Under the pieces are notes generated by a model, which saw nothing but the letters and a program-made list of their open reading frames with translations, did no database searches and was not told the origin of the DNA. From Legionella santicrucis (GTDB lineage: Bacteria > Pseudomonadota > Gammaproteobacteria > Legionellales > Legionellaceae): a stretch of 64,000 bases of DNA. Positions 9,517 to 19,298 of this stretch are shown here, piece after piece. The translations under genes were made by a program, and so were the position numbers. Position 1 is the stretch's first letter. Every line of letters begins with the position of its first letter. The stretch lies in assembly GCF_001468135.1 (NCBI RefSeq), contig NZ_LNYU01000091.1, positions 683,538 through 747,537 on the forward strand, written 5' to 3'.

Positions 9517-12500
9517 CTATTTTTTAAATTTTACTAACTGATCATAAAAATGTTGTGGTGTTGCGCATGCCAAAAGGTGTTCAAACTGATCACTAAATGC
9601 GGCAAGATATTTTGGAGCCACCATTTTGGTCATCATTTGATGAAGCACATATGCCATTTGTATGGAGTCCCCTCCCATTTCGTCAAAAGTAGCATGAATA
9701 TCAATCTCTTCTAGAGGTAACAATAATGCGCGTGCAAATAATTGACGAATATGCGTTAACAAATCATCAGTATCACTTACTTCAATACTCGTAATAAAAA
9801 TAGGTTTAGGTAACTGTTTCTGATCAATTTTACCATTAATGGTCATAGGTAATTCATTTAAAAAAATATAGTGGTTCGGCAACATATAGTAAGGCAGGGC
9901 TTTCGATAAAAGATTCCGTAACTCCGAGCTTTTATAGTGTTGGTTAGATACCATATAAGCAACTAATACATCATAAGCTTCACCTAAAGTATTATTCATC
10001 TTGGTACTAAGTACTATGACTTGTAGAATTCCATCAATTTCTGCTAATTTATTTTCGATCATTGATAGTTCGATACGATGTCCTCGAACTTTTGCTTGCT
10101 GATCTTTTCTTCCAAGATACACAAGCAGGCCATCTTCTCTATGCTTTGCTAAATCACCGCTTTGATACATTCGTTGCCCGGCGACATAAGGATCATTAAT
10201 AAAACTATCAACAGTAGCCTCAGGCTTATTTAAATAACCTAACCCAACATTACTGCCTGCAATAAAAATTTCACCCTCTTGGCCAATTTTAACGGGTTTA
10301 CGATGTTCATCCAGACAATATATTCGTGTATTTGCAGCCGGAATACCAATGGGCACACTGCCATCAATATCTTGATATTTATCAAATTGATGAATCATGC
10401 ATCCAACCGTTGTTTCAGTAGGACCATACTCATTAAAGATTTGTGCGCCTGGCAATTTTTGCATAATTGATTGAGCCAGCTGACAAGGAAATGATTCACC
10501 ACCTACCACTAATGTAATTTGTTTATCCCGATGCATAGGGAAATTGAGTACCATCCGCAAATGAGATGGAGTTAACTTCATAAAATTAATTGATTCATCC
10601 AGCATCATTTTTTTTAAACTTAATGAGGTAATCGGATCAGGAGTCAATTGAATACTCCCGCCCGTCAGTAGTGGTAAAAAGAGTGTTGTCACAGTAAGAT
10701 CGAAGGCAATACTTGTAAATAATGCAGTATGGTAAGGTTGGTCATCATTTCGATATACAATAACAGCCCAAGATAAATAATTTAGCAATTGATCATGATT
10801 GATCATCACGCCTTTAGGTGTACCTGTAGAACCCGATGTATAAATAATATATGCCAATTCATTGAGCGAGTTTGCACTTACTTCCGGTATTTTTGTAACC
10901 TCAACGTGTTTTGGTATTTGGGTACTTAATCCGAGCCAATTTATTTTAAATTCAGACGATTGATCATGAATAAATAGGACTGGCTTTGCATCTTCAAGTA
11001 AACTCAAAACCCAGGTTAATGGTGATTTAATATCGATTGGTATATATGCAGCACCTAAATACCAACAAGCAAGTATGGAACAAACCATGTTCTTGTTTCT
11101 TGGTAGAAATAGAGCAACCTTATCTCCCTTTGTTACACCAAGATCATGAAAGAAACTCGCTATTTCTATAACACGATTTCGTAACTCCTCATAAGTTAAG
11201 GCAACTGAATTATCTGAAATTAAAACATGCTCCTGTTTATGTAGTTGCGTACACTCCCAAATCTTAGAGAAAATTGTTCGATCTTTTGGATAATCGACAG
11301 TAGTATTATTATAAATAGGCCATAAAGAATTACAGTAAGAATGCTTCTTGTCCCTGTCCAAAGAGTAATGAGCTCCAAGCAATTTTTTAAATTGCTTTGC
11401 TAAATGATTACAATCAGCCTCGGTTGCATGAGCATTAGAAATTGAAAAGCATATTGTTGTTGCATTTTCATGTTCGGTTACAACAAGAGCGATTGGTGAA
11501 AGAGGTACATTAATAGGTAAAAAATAACCGTCTATAACTCTATTCTGATGATGATTCAAGTTTAAATCTTCTAATTCTATAGATAACTTAGAGATTAGTC
11601 CTGTCATCATATATTTTCTTTTTTTATTTTGATATGAAATTAAGGCGTTAATTAACAACTTTAACAAAGGTAATGGCATGTAATGCAAATAAGAATCATA
11701 TTTTCCGAGTATGAGTTCATTTTGCTTACTCAACTGTTGAATCATATCACTATAGATTAACTGCCAGCTTGTCCCTTCTCGCACCTCAACAAAAATTGGA
11801 TTTGAAAAATTAGCAGTAATATTCTTTTCTGGTGTATGAGTTCTTAGATCAACCGGTATCATAAATCGGCCTTTTGTTCCGCCTCTTTCAACACTATAAG
11901 CAAATAATATGTCACAAAGTTTTGCCGTTATTGCGTTAATTTTTCCTGGAAGCGTCACTTTATGCCATAAATGATGGGCATGCTCTTTACCGGTATGCCC
12001 CAACGGCGCAATACAATCAAATGAAAAATTGGGGCGATATCTTTTACATTTTATTTGTTTAAGAAACTCATAATCAGTAAGAGAGTCATATGTATCAACT
12101 ACATTTTGTTTATGCCAAGCATGAAAAATAGTGTTCACCCATAAGTATAATCCCATTCCATCCATTATGCCGTGGAATGCTCGAAACACTAAAAAATGGC
12201 GTGATCCTTTGATATAGGTGATTTGTGTTGCTGATTCTTCAGAATGAAATTGATGACTATGAAAAAAAGACGGTGATTGGATATCATCACCATCCCATTC
12301 AGTCTCTTCGATATGAATCAAATTAGAATCGTTTCGGTTTTCTGAATCTTTATACCAGAAAGAATTATAACTATTTAAATTTGCTCGCAGATTAACATAA
12401 GGATTAAGCGTATTTACTTGAATAATCGCTTGTTTTAATGAGGGTATATCTACCTCAGAGTCCATTTCAAGCACCAATTGCAAGAAAAAAGAATAATTAT

Positions 12501-12576
12501 TAGCATCAGCCCCAATGTAGAGTTTTTCACTTGGAGTGAGTGCTCTCTGAAACAGCTTACTGTATTTATGTGACAT
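9517..12576 (-). CDS. single-module NRPS: condensation-adenylation-carrier, Asn-like code
   Basis: 1019 residues. A condensation-like domain (1-400) carries FHGIMDG at 134-140: the catalytic second His (135) and Asp139 are kept, but the first His of HHxxxDG is Phe. The adenylation domain (about 440-920) has YTSGSTGTPKG (579-589), EYGPTETT and RGHRIEL. Reading the ten specificity positions by the GrsA alignment gives D626 L627 T630 K667 V690 G692 E716 V724 G725 K916 = DLTKVGEVGK, one residue from the known Asn code DLTKLGEVGK and close to Asp. The carrier domain has GGDS with the phosphopantetheine Ser at 971. There is no thioesterase or reductase end, so release must use another protein, perhaps the ATP-grasp enzyme next door. 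Confidence 0.9.
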   Translation of the reverse strand: MSHKYSKLFQRALTPSEKLYIGADANNYSFFLQLVLEMDSEVDIPSLKQAIIQVNTLNPYVNLRANLNSYNSFWYKDSENRNDSNLIHIEETEWDGDDIQSPSFFHSHQFHSEESATQITYIKGSRHFLVFRAFHGIMDGMGLYLWVNTIFHAWHKQNVVDTYDSLTDYEFLKQIKCKRYRPNFSFDCIAPLGHTGKEHAHHLWHKVTLPGKINAITAKLCDILFAYSVERGGTKGRFMIPVDLRTHTPEKNITANFSNPIFVEVREGTSWQLIYSDMIQQLSKQNELILGKYDSYLHYMPLPLLKLLINALISYQNKKRKYMMTGLISKLSIELEDLNLNHHQNRVIDGYFLPINVPLSPIALVVTEHENATTICFSISNAHATEADCNHLAKQFKKLLGAHYSLDRDKKHSYCNSLWPIYNNTTVDYPKDRTIFSKIWECTQLHKQEHVLISDNSVALTYEELRNRVIEIASFFHDLGVTKGDKVALFLPRNKNMVCSILACWYLGAAYIPIDIKSPLTWVLSLLEDAKPVLFIHDQSSEFKINWLGLSTQIPKHVEVTKIPEVSANSLNELAYIIYTSGSTGTPKGVMINHDQLLNYLSWAVIVYRNDDQPYHTALFTSIAFDLTVTTLFLPLLTGGSIQLTPDPITSLSLKKMMLDESINFMKLTPSHLRMVLNFPMHRDKQITLVVGGESFPCQLAQSIMQKLPGAQIFNEYGPTETTVGCMIHQFDKYQDIDGSVPIGIPAANTRIYCLDEHRKPVKIGQEGEIFIAGSNVGLGYLNKPEATVDSFINDPYVAGQRMYQSGDLAKHREDGLLVYLGRKDQQAKVRGHRIELSMIENKLAEIDGILQVIVLSTKMNNTLGEAYDVLVAYMVSNQHYKSSELRNLLSKALPYYMLPNHYIFLNELPMTINGKIDQKQLPKPIFITSIEVSDTDDLLTHIRQLFARALLLPLEEIDIHATFDEMGGDSIQMAYVLHQMMTKMVAPKYLAAFSDQFEHLLACATPQHFYDQLVKFKK

Positions 12577-12939
12577 AAAAATCGAGCTACTTTTAAAATG
12601 AGAATTTTATTTTGGTTCACAAATAGTGAATTTAGATTTATTATTATACATGCAATGTACCAAAACGTTCAATTTGTGTATATATAGTCAAAATTAAATA
12701 CTTTTAGAAAATAGAGTAAAAGACGCCAAGATTTTTTAAATTATAGTGACGATGAACTCTTGCAGTTTATCAAAATAAATGAATTCAATCCAAATGATTA
12801 TTGGATCGAACACTTAATGGAGCATTCAAAGCTTGGCCTGAAAAACATTAAAATATGCTTGATAACCACCTATTAAAAGAATACCCATTGACCATAAAGT
12901 TATAAATATATACAATTATGCGATTTATGGTGTAATTGC
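12577..12939. other. gap with a short coding-like fragment
   Basis: Divergent upstream region of the NRPS operon and the frameshifted gene at 12940. A start-less open frame, 12715-12876 (+), reads about 53 codons with balanced composition (LLQFIKINEFNPNDYWIEHL); it may be the tail of a lost gene. Nothing else is recognisable. Confidence 0.3.
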
Positions 12940-13898
12940 ATGTTATTCCCCTCCTACCTGAACGCGCTGAATCAATACATAGACTTCACACAATTAAAGT
13001 TATGTGCTCGATTAGCTGAAAATGCTTTTCGTTTCGAAGTCGTAAATCAAAATCTACTCAATGAATTAAGAGGAAGTTTGTTACGTACTTTGGATGAGAT
13101 TTCGCAGGTTCAAACCACTCCACAAAGCATTTATGGCATGTTGTCACATTATGCGTTGAGATTCTTTAACTTTCATGAGATCAAAGGAATTTTAAAGTAT
13201 CGTTCGAGCCAAGAACTTCAAGACATAAAAAATACATTAATTGGTGCATTACAAGGACTAGCGGAAGATTTTCCTATACTTGATGTAGACCCTATTGATT
13301 TAAGTCCAATTGATAATAACGAAGTGTGTTTTACAAGTCTAATGGGGAGAAAGTACCGGTTAGTAAATATAGTGGATTGATAAAAGTACGTGGCGCGTTT
13401 ATTTACCCCGATACCAATTCTGCTATGTTAGTTCAAGATATTGAGCAATTGAAGCGATTATGTATTCAACAAAACCTTTCAATGGAGCCAAAACCAAGTC
13501 GTATAGTTGAACTAGAGCAAGAATTATTAAACGCTGGTTTTACAATTAATCATATAGAGGAATTAAAAGTTCCTAATTTACGGAAAAATCACATCCTTGT
13601 TTTGAAAATGTTAGTAACGGAATATCAATTAAGCCACTCTCAAGCCATTGCAGAACTTAAGGGTTTGAATTATGAGCACGCGGACGCCTTAAGCGCTTTG
13701 TATTCACGTGGTTTACGCGGTGAGCATTTAAGAAGCTTGTCTATAGATGAAGAAGAGTTTAGCCCTCATCATACAGCGGTTTTGATGATGTTGATGGATG
13801 ATTGGCATTATGACGTTGAAGCCGCTATTCATTGTATTTCTGGATGTGATTTTGAAGAAATACAAGAATTCTATTCCATGCCAGCTCCAACGTTATAA
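12940..13898 (+). pseudogene. frameshifted gene, weak U-box-like domain plus helical C-terminus
   Basis: Two overlapping frames make one protein of about 318 residues. The first (12940-13380) is in register until FTSL near 13340, then degenerates. The second supplies NGEKVPVSKYSGLI onward and ends at 13898. Restoring one A in CTAATGG (13339-13345) joins them as FTSL-NGEKVPVS. The join region (DPIDLSPI, EVCFTSL, VPVSKYSGLI, FIYPDTN, DIEQLKRLC) faintly resembles a U-box fold; the rest is alpha-helical with repeat-like segments (AIAELKGLNYEHADALSALY...GLRGEHLRSL). A real mutation and a sequencing error cannot be told apart. No function is assigned. Confidence 0.55.
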
Positions 13899-14097
13899 AC
13901 TCATTTTAAAGGGCAATCAAGGATGTGCCCATTAAACTGCATAACCCCAAGTGGACGACTATGGGTGATCTGTCCCCCAGTATATTGATAACTCCCGTTA
14001 AGTCTTTAGTGCATAGAGTATGCTCACTCAAAAATATCGGTATCATATCCTTTTGTTTGTTTCCATTTGAAAGAAACCTATCGAGATGAGTTCGACG

Positions 14098-14156
14098 CAT
14101 TTAAAAGATCATATTGGTCAACACTAATTCACTCATGCAACCTCTATTTTTGTATG
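14098..14156. repeat. diverged intergenic repeat, copy 1
   Basis: CATTTAAAAGATCATATTGG and the following about 40 bases resemble 42864-42924 in the same orientation (about three quarters identical by eye). Both lie in non-coding DNA. They may be remnants of one element; the nature is unknown. Confidence 0.3.
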
Positions 14157-14167
14157 TGCTTTTGTCT

Positions 14168-15340
14168 CTAATTTTTAAGCAAAACTCTCTGTTTGTTTAC
14201 CAGTAACTGATTAGAAATCATTCCGGCGAGCAGCCCCCAAAACGCAGCACTGACTCCAAAGGCATTAATTCCTGAGGCAGTAATCATTAATGTAACCAGA
14301 GCAGGCTCACGTTGCTCATCAGAACTAAATGCAGATTGCAAGTTAGTTCCAATAGTAACAAACAATGCCAATCCGGCAATGGCTAAAATTAATGCCTGGG
14401 GAAAAGAAGAAAACAAACTAACAACCGTTGACGCAAACAAGCCCATTAATAAGTAGAAAATACCTGCACAATAAACAGCTCTATAACGTTTTTGTGGATC
14501 AATATCGGCTTCTTCACCTGAACATATTGCCGCAGTGATAGCTGCCAAATTACAAGAAAATCCACCAAATGGAGCGATGAGCAGGTTAGTTAACCCAGTA
14601 CAACTAATTACCTTTGATATTGATGGTTTATATCCTGCTGCTTGCATTACAGCAATGCCTGGAATATTTTGTGAAGTCATGGTCACGACACACAAAGGAA
14701 TACCAACGCCTATTAATGCTGGCCCGGTAAATTCTGGGGTTATCCATACTGGTTTTGTCAATGCAAATTGCCAGAATTGGTCAATAAGCAATCCATGAAA
14801 CCAGGCGACCAATATACCTATGATTAATACGATCATCATCATATAACGAGGATAAAAACGTTTTCCAATAAAATAACCGGCAATCATGGCAGAAACTAAT
14901 AGAGGTTCTGATTGCAGTGCGACAAACAAATTAACTCCAAAATGAAGGAGCACCCCAGCCAACATGGCTGCTGCAAGTTCTTTAGGGATGTAAACCATAG
15001 CTCTTTCAAACCATCCGGTTATTCCTACAATAAAAACTAACAACCCAGAAAAAAGAAAAGCACCTATAGCCTGAGGTAAGGTGAATCCAGCCAGACTACT
15101 TACCAATAATGCAGCCCCAGGTGTAGACCATGCGGTTAGAATTGGTATACGGTAATACCATGATAAACCAATTGAACTAAGGGATGTACCAACACCTAAT
15201 GCTAAAATCCACGAGCTAACCTCAGCATTATTTGCTCCAGCAGCTGCTGCTGCCTGGAAAACAATAGCTGCAGAGCTAGTAAAACCAACGACAACCGCCA
15301 ATAATCCAGCAACCCAATTTGCCATAGAAAAATATCTCAA
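14168..15340 (-). CDS. benE: BenE-family benzoate/proton symporter-like transporter
   Basis: 390 residues with about eleven to twelve membrane segments and the family's WSTPGAALL (about 69-77) and the long AAAAAGA run near residue 30. The length fits BenE (about 390). BenE carries aromatic acids such as benzoate across the inner membrane with protons; the actual substrate here is not known, and no aromatic-degradation genes lie nearby. The start is TTG at 15340, seven bases after GAGGTG; an ATG five codons later lacks a ribosome site. Lying between the two halves of the biosynthetic locus, it could export or import a precursor, but this is speculation. Confidence 0.8.
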   Translation of the reverse strand: MRYFSMANWVAGLLAVVVGFTSSAAIVFQAAAAAGANNAEVSSWILALGVGTSLSSIGLSWYYRIPILTAWSTPGAALLVSSLAGFTLPQAIGAFLFSGLLVFIVGITGWFERAMVYIPKELAAAMLAGVLLHFGVNLFVALQSEPLLVSAMIAGYFIGKRFYPRYMMMIVLIIGILVAWFHGLLIDQFWQFALTKPVWITPEFTGPALIGVGIPLCVVTMTSQNIPGIAVMQAAGYKPSISKVISCTGLTNLLIAPFGGFSCNLAAITAAICSGEEADIDPQKRYRAVYCAGIFYLLMGLFASTVVSLFSSFPQALILAIAGLALFVTIGTNLQSAFSSDEQREPALVTLMITASGINAFGVSAAFWGLLAGMISNQLLVNKQRVLLKN

Positions 15341-15715
15341 GATCTTTCACCTCAAAAATTAATCGTACAGATTAACTATTTTTAACAGGATTAACGCCAA
15401 ACAAATTGTAGATATTGTACAATTTTTTTTACTTTTAAGTCGAATTCAATAAAATATAATTCTGTCTCCTGATATTGGTAAAACCCTCCTTCTTGGTAGC
15501 TTGTTTCTCAACTCAGCAGCAGGTAGTAGCCTCAGCAATCTTGTTCCTATCCAAATCAAATTTTGAATCTTTTGTTTTTGTGGTCATAGAGTTCGGAGCA
15601 TACCCTTTTAAATATCTGAATATGTTGCTTCAAATATCACTTAGCCTGTGTTATTAATATTTATGTTGTATAGAACAACCACTAAAATGCGTATTATTGA
15701 TTAAAGGAGTAATCT
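15341..15715. other. non-coding gap between divergent genes
   Basis: Very AT-rich upstream region of the BenE-like gene (minus) and of the 15716 gene (plus). It contains short open frames without ribosome sites. No clear promoter or operator could be assigned. Confidence 0.35.
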
Positions 15716-16228
15716 ATGGTCCATTTTTTTAAAGGAAAGAAAAGTCAAAAAGCTACCGATAACGAGTTAATAAATCAACTAACTCGATTTAATGATAATT
15801 TCAAACAACGTGTTAATGCACAAAGTGATGACACTCAAAGCACAAATTGCTGCGTTAGCTTATTTTCCTGCATCAAATCAACCAGTGCTAAAATCCCTCA
15901 GGAATATAAAGATATTGCCAGTTGGCTGACCACGTTAGCTGTAACCGAAGCAAAAGGGAACGTTAATGAAGAGGTTTTGGTTTCAGCTTTATATGCTAGT
16001 CTCAGCTATGTTTCTCAAGATGCTGTGGGTAGTGAAGTTCCTGCTCAAATATTAAAAACGCTTATAGAAGAGATTGGAAAACAATTTAATCTTGATTTAA
16101 CAATTGAACCTGATTATGTTGCATTACAAAATTATTGCACAGAACATAAAATCACTATTCCTGCAGCAATAAATACTATAATTGCCAATAATCAAACCAG
16201 CAATGCTCAAATGGCTAAAGCAGTTTGA
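15716..16228 (+). CDS. hypothetical cytoplasmic protein, 170 aa
   Basis: ATG preceded by AAAGGAG with good spacing. The product is soluble and helical. An N-terminal basic stretch (FKGKKSQK) is followed by a Cys cluster TNCCVSLFSCIKST (about 43-56). The C-terminal half looks like a helical bundle (EEVLVSALYASLSYVSQDA). I do not recognise a family. A strong hairpin at 16257-16292 closes the transcript, so it is probably monocistronic. Confidence 0.75.
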   Translation: MVHFFKGKKSQKATDNELINQLTRFNDNFKQRVNAQSDDTQSTNCCVSLFSCIKSTSAKIPQEYKDIASWLTTLAVTEAKGNVNEEVLVSALYASLSYVSQDAVGSEVPAQILKTLIEEIGKQFNLDLTIEPDYVALQNYCTEHKITIPAAINTIIANNQTSNAQMAKAV

Positions 16229-16256
16229 GCCAGAAAAATCCTATTGCAACAATCAC

Positions 16257-16292
16257 TGCATGGTTTTATGGTAGAAACCATAAGCCCATGCA
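16257..16292 (+). terminator. strong stem-loop after the 15716 gene
   Basis: TGCATGG-TT-TTATGGT pairs with ACCATAA-GC-CCATGCA around a 4-base loop; 14 paired bases with one small internal loop, 28 bases after the stop. The U tract is weak. Confidence 0.6.
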
Positions 16293-16688
16293 ATGCCGTT
16301 CGTCTTTCTTCAAATATGTTGTCGCAGTCCAGCTTTTGAGTGCTTATGATAGATTTATTTGAGGTTAGTTAAATGTTCTGTAAAAGTTAATTAATTTTTA
16401 CTTTTTAAATAATTGACGATACGAACTCGCGAAACAGAATAGATTCAGAACTGTTATTGAAAATGAGTGTTTAAATGGCGTTTGGTTGTTTTATTAAGGA
16501 CACAGCCCCATGAAACCGTTCAAAAATAGTCTCATGAACTGATTAAATAGATTTATTTTCCAAGAATATTGCTTACCTTGAACAACATAGACCTCTATTG
16601 TCTCTTTAGATGTACAAAATTTTTCTAACTTGTTTGAGATAATTGAATAGTGTTAAATGTATGAAATTGAACTTAAAAATTTGACGTT
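16293..16688. other. non-coding gap before the patatin gene
   Basis: AT-rich, no open frame with coding character and no recognisable regulatory motif beyond generic AT-rich promoter-like sequence close to 16689. Confidence 0.35.
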
Positions 16689-19298
16689 ATGCATTGCGAA
16701 GATGATCTCAATTTAACACTCGAGCAAATTAAAGAAGCACAATTTAAGCGTATTGAACGAGTTGTTTGTAGTGGTGGTGGGGCCAAAGGTATCGTTTATC
16801 CTGGTTGTTATAAGGCTATGGAGGATACTGGCGTTTTTAAAGGAGTTAAAGAGCTCTCAGGGGCTTCAGCAGGAGCAATAACTTCTACCATGTTGGCATT
16901 GGGAATGCCTTCAGCAGTATTTCGCGATAAATTATTGACTACAAATCTCAAAAACCTGATGGGCAGTCGCATTGGCTCTCTATTTGGAACAAATCCTCCC
17001 GGTGTTTCAGCTATTACAAGAGATGGTAAGCCATTAGAAGATTTTATCCGTGAAAATATTATTAGTTCCGTTAAAAAAAATATAGCCAGCATAGAGAAAA
17101 TTGAGGAAATCGCTGCAAGCGATCAAACACTACAAGAATTATTAGCAAAACTTAAAACAAAATTACCTACTATCACCTTTGGTGATTTAGCTCTTCTGAA
17201 TCACCATTTCCCAAATAAATTTAAAAAGCTCAATATGCCAGCAGTTGAGTTTCCCAATGGGACTATACAAGTCTTTAATAGTACTTTGACACCTGATGTT
17301 GAAATTGCACTTGCCTGTCGTGCCTCAGCTTCAATACCAATTATCCTGAAGCCAGTAACAATTATTATTAATGGTGTAGAGAAGCAATTTGTCGATGGCG
17401 GACTTTATGACAATTTACCAACAGATTATTTCGATTTACAAGAAGATAGAACTTTTTTAAAAAACACCAAGCCTGAACAAACATTAGTTTTTGCTTTTGG
17501 AGAAGGTTTAAATAATAAAACCAATCAAGTATTTCAAGCTCTATATGGCCCACGATTGGATGAACTATTTGAAGATCAATTACTTGAATCATTGATCAGA
17601 CAATCGATGTCATTAGACCAATACTTTGATCCCGAGGCATGTCAAATTTCTCCAAAAAAAATGGTCGCACAACAAAAAAAGTCTATCGAATCATTCTTGA
17701 AGAAGCGAGTCAGTGAGAAGACATTGACTACTCAAGCAGCTAATGCCATTAGGATGGCAATGAACAAAGCAGTAGACAGTCTTTTGCTAAACCCAGATGA
17801 AAACCAACTCTTTTGGATGGCTTATCGAGAGGAAAATGATCCAGGAAAACGCTCAGCATTGTTGCTAGATGTTATCAAAAAAAAAATGAAACCTGTACTC
17901 TATAACGCAGGTGTAATCGAACAGCTAAAGCGAGATACTCTAGTGCAATTTCTAGGTGGTTTAAATACACCTTATAAAAATACAGTTCAGAAAGAAATTG
18001 GTTACCACAAGTTACGTTCTGAATATGCTTTGCGTACAGTGGAGTTACGGGTTGGTGATATTAATACCACGAGTTTTGATGAAGCCACTAAAGCAGCTCG
18101 AATTATGGATGCTTTAGGTTACCTTGATACGGTTAATCATATTACAAATCATAACTTGCATGATCCCAATATTTTCAACGAAAAAAAATTTTACGTTGAT
18201 ACTGTAGCTCATTTCAAATCCATTTATCATGCAATCTTTGCAGGATCTGGCAAGGATACTAAACGTGACAAACTGACAGAAAATATCAGAGCTTTGGAAT
18301 TTGCTTTAAGGAGCAAAGGCAAATCTAAAGAGCAAATTTCTAGACAGGTTTTTCAACTCATAAAAGATAATGTTGAGAGAAACTTAACATCTCCAGAGGC
18401 TTTTGCACTCTCACGTGCAGTGGAATATCATAATAAAGCGCTCACCGAAGAAGGGTTATTTAAAGAAACCTATGAAGAAGGATTTAAGCGATGTAAGCAT
18501 TTTCCTGCATCGAATATAACAGGAAAAACGATTCGTGGATCAAGTTCTCTCCATGAAACTTTAAAAGATAAAGATATGTTTGAGGTATATCTCAATCAAC
18601 CAGCAGGTGATACCCAGACATGTATGGATAAGGTCTTCGCATCTCTAGAAAATTTGTTTGTTAAACATCCCAATGAACAAGGTATTGTCGAATACAATGT
18701 GAGTTTGAAAGCATTTGAAACAGCATTGGCGGCTTTTAATAAAACGCATTCTTCTGTAACAGACCGACAATTCTATGAAAATGGATACAGGTTATTAGTC
18801 TATATAAAAAAACTAACTGCTGGTAAACCCCACTTAACGCGACCTAAAAACCTTGCTGAAATTACTACAGTTTTGTCTTGCGCAACTAAAACCATTCAGG
18901 AAATAGATAATAAGGATAAAACTGAAAAAAATGTTTCCGAATTAGCTAAATTATCTCAACAAGTTTCGGGAAAAAGCTCAGTATGGAAAAATATAGGCAT
19001 TGCCTTATTAAGTTTAGCCTGTGCTGCTTTAGTATGCATTGGTATATTAGCAGCTGTTCCTTCAGGCGGCAGTAGCTTGCTTATGGCAACAATTGGTGCA
19101 GCTGGGTTAGGTGTAACAACCGCGGCGGGGACTGTCATAACCTCTTCTGCTGTAATAGGAGGAGTCCTCTTTGTACGAGGTAGTGAAAAGGGTCTGGCAA
19201 AATCAGTGTCTTTATTTAAATCTGCTGCTTTAGATGAAATGAATAAGGATAATCCAGACGAGTTTTCTTCTGACATCAAACCATCTTTGGGGCGTTAA
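16689..19298 (+). CDS. large patatin-like phospholipase, candidate type IV effector
   Basis: 869 residues. The patatin catalytic domain (about 22-245) has every key motif: oxyanion loop GGGAKG (29-34), nucleophile elbow GASAG with Ser60, and the dyad Asp in DGG (Asp236). Patatins hydrolyse acyl chains from phospholipids. A long helical region follows, and residues about 780-850 contain two hydrophobic segments separated by Gly/Ser-rich sequence, suggesting membrane insertion. Legionella encodes secreted patatin-like enzymes (Vpd and Pat groups); the length is near the largest of these, but I cannot assign an orthologue. The C-terminus is acidic and Ser-rich (NKDNPDEFSSDIK), as in many Dot/Icm substrates. 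Only a weak ribosome site precedes the ATG. Confidence 0.85.
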   Translation: MHCEDDLNLTLEQIKEAQFKRIERVVCSGGGAKGIVYPGCYKAMEDTGVFKGVKELSGASAGAITSTMLALGMPSAVFRDKLLTTNLKNLMGSRIGSLFGTNPPGVSAITRDGKPLEDFIRENIISSVKKNIASIEKIEEIAASDQTLQELLAKLKTKLPTITFGDLALLNHHFPNKFKKLNMPAVEFPNGTIQVFNSTLTPDVEIALACRASASIPIILKPVTIIINGVEKQFVDGGLYDNLPTDYFDLQEDRTFLKNTKPEQTLVFAFGEGLNNKTNQVFQALYGPRLDELFEDQLLESLIRQSMSLDQYFDPEACQISPKKMVAQQKKSIESFLKKRVSEKTLTTQAANAIRMAMNKAVDSLLLNPDENQLFWMAYREENDPGKRSALLLDVIKKKMKPVLYNAGVIEQLKRDTLVQFLGGLNTPYKNTVQKEIGYHKLRSEYALRTVELRVGDINTTSFDEATKAARIMDALGYLDTVNHITNHNLHDPNIFNEKKFYVDTVAHFKSIYHAIFAGSGKDTKRDKLTENIRALEFALRSKGKSKEQISRQVFQLIKDNVERNLTSPEAFALSRAVEYHNKALTEEGLFKETYEEGFKRCKHFPASNITGKTIRGSSSLHETLKDKDMFEVYLNQPAGDTQTCMDKVFASLENLFVKHPNEQGIVEYNVSLKAFETALAAFNKTHSSVTDRQFYENGYRLLVYIKKLTAGKPHLTRPKNLAEITTVLSCATKTIQEIDNKDKTEKNVSELAKLSQQVSGKSSVWKNIGIALLSLACAALVCIGILAAVPSGGSSLLMATIGAAGLGVTTAAGTVITSSAVIGGVLFVRGSEKGLAKSVSLFKSAALDEMNKDNPDEFSSDIKPSLGR

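Noticed and set aside
13906-14100. 64-codon minus-strand frame in the gap after the frameshifted gene
   Set aside because: No ribosome site, no recognisable motif; may be a remnant but cannot be supported.
15475-15657. 60-codon open frame on the plus strand
   Set aside because: No ribosome site and a start inside AT-rich DNA; composition is not coding-like enough to support a gene.
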